Below are positions 6,009 to 8,648 of a DNA stretch of 8,648 bases, in pieces. Numbering within the stretch: position 1 is the stretch's first letter; each line of letters opens with the position of its first letter. The notes below the pieces were generated by a model, which saw nothing but the letters and a program-made list of their open reading frames with translations, was not told the origin of the DNA and did no database searches. The position numbers and the translations under genes were made by a program. Source of the stretch: Clostridiales bacterium (lineage in GTDB: Bacteria; Bacillota; Clostridia; Peptostreptococcales; Anaerovoracaceae); NCBI GenBank assembly GCA_012515135.1, contig JAAYYX010000096.1, positions 1 to 8,648 of the forward strand. Reading direction: 5' to 3'.

Positions 6009-6037
6009 ATTATATCATATTTTCATTGTTCTGTACC
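6009..6037 (-). promoter_or_regulatory. Possible internal promoter at the end of mfd
   Basis: On the minus strand, a consensus TATAAT (6014-6009) preceded by TG plus one base (extended -10) is formed by the last codons ATG-ATA-TAA of mfd and the next base. A -35 partner 17 bases upstream (GGTACA, 6037-6032) is poor. Transcription would begin near 6002 and give the amidohydrolase and downstream genes a leader of about 36 bases. It would allow them to be expressed apart from mfd. Confidence 0.45.
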
Positions 6038-8648
6038 AGAGTCAGTGTCTCTATGATCTCATCGGGAGTCTTGGCTCCCTTTTGCGTTACCTTTTTGATG
6101 CCCAGGTTTTCCGCCAGGGATTTTATATGTGATACTTTTATCAAGTTCTCCGTTTCTTCGGGTATCTCTCCGAATCTGTCCATAAGCTCATGTCTCATTT
6201 CTTCAACAGAGACTTTGTCATTTACACCTGCTATTTTTTTGTAGATTTCCAGCCTTGTCATTTCATCTTCTATGTAGGTCTGAGGTATTACCGCTTCAAC
6301 AGAAAGTTCAACCAGGGCTTCTTCTTTCTCCGGCGTGCCCGTTTCTCCTCCAAGGGCTTTTACGGCTTCTGCCAGAAGTCTCAGATACATCTCATATCCC
6401 ACATTGAGCATATGACCGTGCTGTTTTGAGCCAAGCAGGTTTCCCGCCCCTCTTATCTCCAGATCTCTCATTGCTATTTTGAATCCGGCTCCGAATTCGG
6501 TGAAATCTTTGATGGCTCTTAATCTTTTATCCGCAGTCTCCGAAAGTATCTTGTTCTTTTTGTGCATAAGATATGCGTATGCCAGTCTGTTGCCCCGGCC
6601 CACTCTGCCTCTCAGCTGATAAAGCTGTGAAAGTCCGTATTTATCTGCATCAAGGACGATAACGGTATTGACATTTTGTATATCTATTCCCGACTCTATA
6701 ATTGTGGTGGCAACAAGTATTTCAGAACCTCCGGCGATGAATTCCAGCATCACATCTTCAAGAGCTGTCTCATTCATTCGTCCGTGCCCTACAGATATTT
6801 TCCTGCCGGGTACCAATCTGTCTATCATATCTGCAGTCCTGTATATGCCGCTCACCCGGTTATAGATCACATATACCTGCCCTCCCCTTTCCAATTCTCT
6901 TTGGATGGCCTCCTTTATTATATAGTCCTCCTGCTCGGTGACATAGGTCTGCACGGGATATCTGTCTTCGGGAGGTTCTTCGATCAAGCTCATGTCTCTT
7001 ATTCCCATAAGGGACATATGCAAGGTCCTTGGTATAGGCGTGGCGGAAAGAGTCAGAACATCCACATTCTTCCTTAGTTTTTTTATGGCTTCTTTGTGCC
7101 TGACGCCAAAACGTTGCTCTTCATCTATCACAAGCAGGCCCAGATCCTTGAATCTGACATCACCCGAAAGCAGGCGGTGAGTTCCTATTATCACATCTAC
7201 TGTTCCCTTTTCTGCATCACGCAGTATTTTTTTCTGCTGAGCATCTGTTCTGAATCTTGAAAGCATTTCAACAGAAAACGGAAACTTCTCAAAACGGTCT
7301 TTTAATGTGTGATAATGCTGACTTGCCAGTATGGTGGTGGGCACCAGCACTACTGCCTGTTTTCCTTCAGCCACACATTTGAACATTGCCCTTGCCGCCA
7401 CTTCTGTCTTGCCGTATCCCACGTCCCCGCAAAGAAGTCTGTCCATGGCCACCTGTTTTTCCATGTCTGCTTTTATTTCTTCGATGCATCGCAGCTGATC
7501 GGGTGTCTCCTCATAGGGAAAACTCTCTTCGAATTCCTTCTGCCAGATCGTATCTTTGCCAAAAGCATACCCTCCCTGTTCTTTCCTTGCCGCAGATGTT
7601 TCCAGCAGCTCTCTTGCCATTCCTGCAACGGCTGCCTTTGCCCCTGCCTTGACATTCTGCCATTCTTTTCCTGCCAGCTTATTTATCCTGGGGACTTTTG
7701 CATCGGCGCCGGCATATTTCTGAACTATATCCATCTGCTCCACAGGGACATAAAGCATATCCTTGCCGGCATATTCTATTTTGAAATAGTCTTTTTTTAT
7801 CCCCCTTACATTGAGCTGCTGTATGCCGATGAATCTCCCTATCCCGTGGCTGTCATGGACCACATAATCGCCCTTGCCGATGTCAGAAAAGCTTTTTATC
7901 GGCTCCCCGCCCGTATGCCGTCTCCGTCTTTTTGAAGAATACTTCCTGATGCCGAATATATCTCCGTCGGTTATGATGCATTTTTTTTCTTCAGGAAAAA
8001 CCATGCCTTCCGAAAGCATACCGCTTTTGAGCCATACCCTTTTCCCAAGACCGCAGCGATCAAGAAAATCCTGCATATTGGCCAGGCGTTCCTCAGTACC
8101 AAGGACCAAAGTCACTTTGTACCCGTCTTCAACGAGCATATTGAGTTCTCTCTCCAGGATGTCCATCTTGCCGTTGAAAGACATACTCTGACGGCTTTTT
8201 ATGTTATATGTTTCTTCATAAGTTTCTGCCCCCTTTATACTCTTTTCAAAGGGCATCATGAAAAATACTTTTTTCCGGCTATAAAGCTTCAGGTAGTCAG
8301 AGACTGAGGGAAGATATTTCCTGTCAGCCTTTGACACCACACCTTTTTCAAGGAACACGCCAAAATCATGCCTGAACTCCTTTGCTTTGGCTTCGGCTTT
8401 TTCCATGGCCTTTGACGGATCATCTATTATAAAGGTGCCTTTTTTCATGTAATCCCATATGTATTCGGGAGAATTGTAGAAATAATCTATATAGTTCTCA
8501 AGATGCTGCATATTTGTTCTTGTGATCACAGCTTCCTTGAGCTGTTCTCTTCTTTCATCCATGTCAGCATAGTTTTTTTCTATTTTACGGAGAGCATCAT
8601 CATATATTGAAGGGCCTCCCACTATCTGCCGAGCCGGATAAAGGCTCA
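6010..8648 (-). CDS. mfd: Transcription-repair coupling factor Mfd, lacking its N-terminus (cut by window edge)
   Basis: Partial: the frame stays open to the right edge. Residues before the GTG at 8622 read L-Y-P-A-R-Q-I-V, matching the conserved Mfd YPAR segment, so that GTG is not the start. About 270 N-terminal residues (UvrB-like domains) are missing. Counting from 8622, the RNA polymerase-interacting CarD-like domain is about 246-310. The SF2 translocase motor follows, with Walker A GDVGYGKTE (399-407), DEEQ (500-503), SATPIPRT (526-533) and motif VI QLRGRVGRG (669-677). Next come RDLEIRGAGNLLG (719-731) and the start of the C-terminal TRCF domain (about 765-850). Mfd removes RNA polymerase stalled at DNA lesions and recruits UvrA. 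The C-terminus ends about 25 residues after LGIKKV, earlier than in E. coli or B. subtilis Mfd as I recall them. First visible gene of the minus-strand block, 43 bases before the amidohydrolase. Confidence 0.97.
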   Translation of the reverse strand, partial: SLYPARQIVGGPSIYDDALRKIEKNYADMDERREQLKEAVITRTNMQHLENYIDYFYNSPEYIWDYMKKGTFIIDDPSKAMEKAEAKAKEFRHDFGVFLEKGVVSKADRKYLPSVSDYLKLYSRKKVFFMMPFEKSIKGAETYEETYNIKSRQSMSFNGKMDILERELNMLVEDGYKVTLVLGTEERLANMQDFLDRCGLGKRVWLKSGMLSEGMVFPEEKKCIITDGDIFGIRKYSSKRRRRHTGGEPIKSFSDIGKGDYVVHDSHGIGRFIGIQQLNVRGIKKDYFKIEYAGKDMLYVPVEQMDIVQKYAGADAKVPRINKLAGKEWQNVKAGAKAAVAGMARELLETSAARKEQGGYAFGKDTIWQKEFEESFPYEETPDQLRCIEEIKADMEKQVAMDRLLCGDVGYGKTEVAARAMFKCVAEGKQAVVLVPTTILASQHYHTLKDRFEKFPFSVEMLSRFRTDAQQKKILRDAEKGTVDVIIGTHRLLSGDVRFKDLGLLVIDEEQRFGVRHKEAIKKLRKNVDVLTLSATPIPRTLHMSLMGIRDMSLIEEPPEDRYPVQTYVTEQEDYIIKEAIQRELERGGQVYVIYNRVSGIYRTADMIDRLVPGRKISVGHGRMNETALEDVMLEFIAGGSEILVATTIIESGIDIQNVNTVIVLDADKYGLSQLYQLRGRVGRGNRLAYAYLMHKKNKILSETADKRLRAIKDFTEFGAGFKIAMRDLEIRGAGNLLGSKQHGHMLNVGYEMYLRLLAEAVKALGGETGTPEKEEALVELSVEAVIPQTYIEDEMTRLEIYKKIAGVNDKVSVEEMRHELMDRFGEIPEETENLIKVSHIKSLAENLGIKKVTQKGAKTPDEIIETLTLVQNNENMI

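Noticed and set aside
6010..6060. A frameshift explaining the short Mfd tail
   Set aside because: There are only 43 bases to the next gene, too few to encode the missing 50-70 residues in any frame, so a deletion or natural truncation is more likely.
7309..7935. A 208-codon open frame on the plus strand inside mfd
   Set aside because: It is antisense to a well-supported Mfd motor and RID domain. Its translation is rich in Cys, His and Phe with no recognisable domain, and I saw no convincing ribosome binding site.
8620..8622. GTG at 8622 as the start of Mfd
   Set aside because: The frame continues to the window edge with a conserved Mfd-like L-Y-P-A-R segment, so the gene is cut, not short.

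Overview
The window looks like chromosome of a low-to-mid GC Bacillota, most likely a member of the class Clostridia. The evidence is the gene block mfd, SpoVB/YabM-type flippase, mazG, hup, rqcP (yabO), which is a Firmicute signature. Strong AAGGAGG-type ribosome binding sites and a tetrahydrofolate (THF) riboswitch in front of a folate ECF-transporter S component, a combination typical of Clostridia and relatives, point the same way. I see no mobile element, CRISPR array, tRNA or rRNA.

Layout, left to right. (1) Bases 1-718, minus strand: N-terminal half of an MFS transporter, cut by the left edge. (2) Bases 719-957: a compact divergent regulatory region. It holds a good sigma-A promoter reading right, a complete THF riboswitch (about 790-887), and a terminator/ribosome-binding-site-sequestering hairpin just before folT. 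(3) Bases 958-1485, plus strand: folT, ending in a bidirectional terminator (1492-1520). (4) Bases 1572-8648, minus strand: a tightly packed gene train, read right to left as mfd (5' end off the window), an MtaD-type amidohydrolase, a polysaccharide/lipid II-type flippase, mazG, hup and rqcP. Gaps are 43, 14, 7, 20 and 55 bases; the last contains an intrinsic terminator.

How they work together: the minus-strand block is a housekeeping information/stress operon. It combines transcription-coupled repair (Mfd), nucleotide-pool cleaning (MazG), nucleoid protein (HU), stalled-ribosome rescue (RqcP), envelope precursor flipping and adenosine-by-product salvage. The spoVT usually found between mfd and the flippase in spore-formers, and the yabP/yabQ/divIC usually found after yabO, are not here; an amidohydrolase occupies the spoVT position. 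folT is an independent unit whose RNA leader should shut off folate import when reduced folates are plentiful.

I found no new biological system. The points most worth a second look are: the mutually exclusive RNA pairings that link the THF aptamer to a hairpin acting on both transcription and translation; a terminator that makes rqcP dependent on read-through; and an apparently shortened Mfd C-terminus whose last codons also spell a promoter -10 element.
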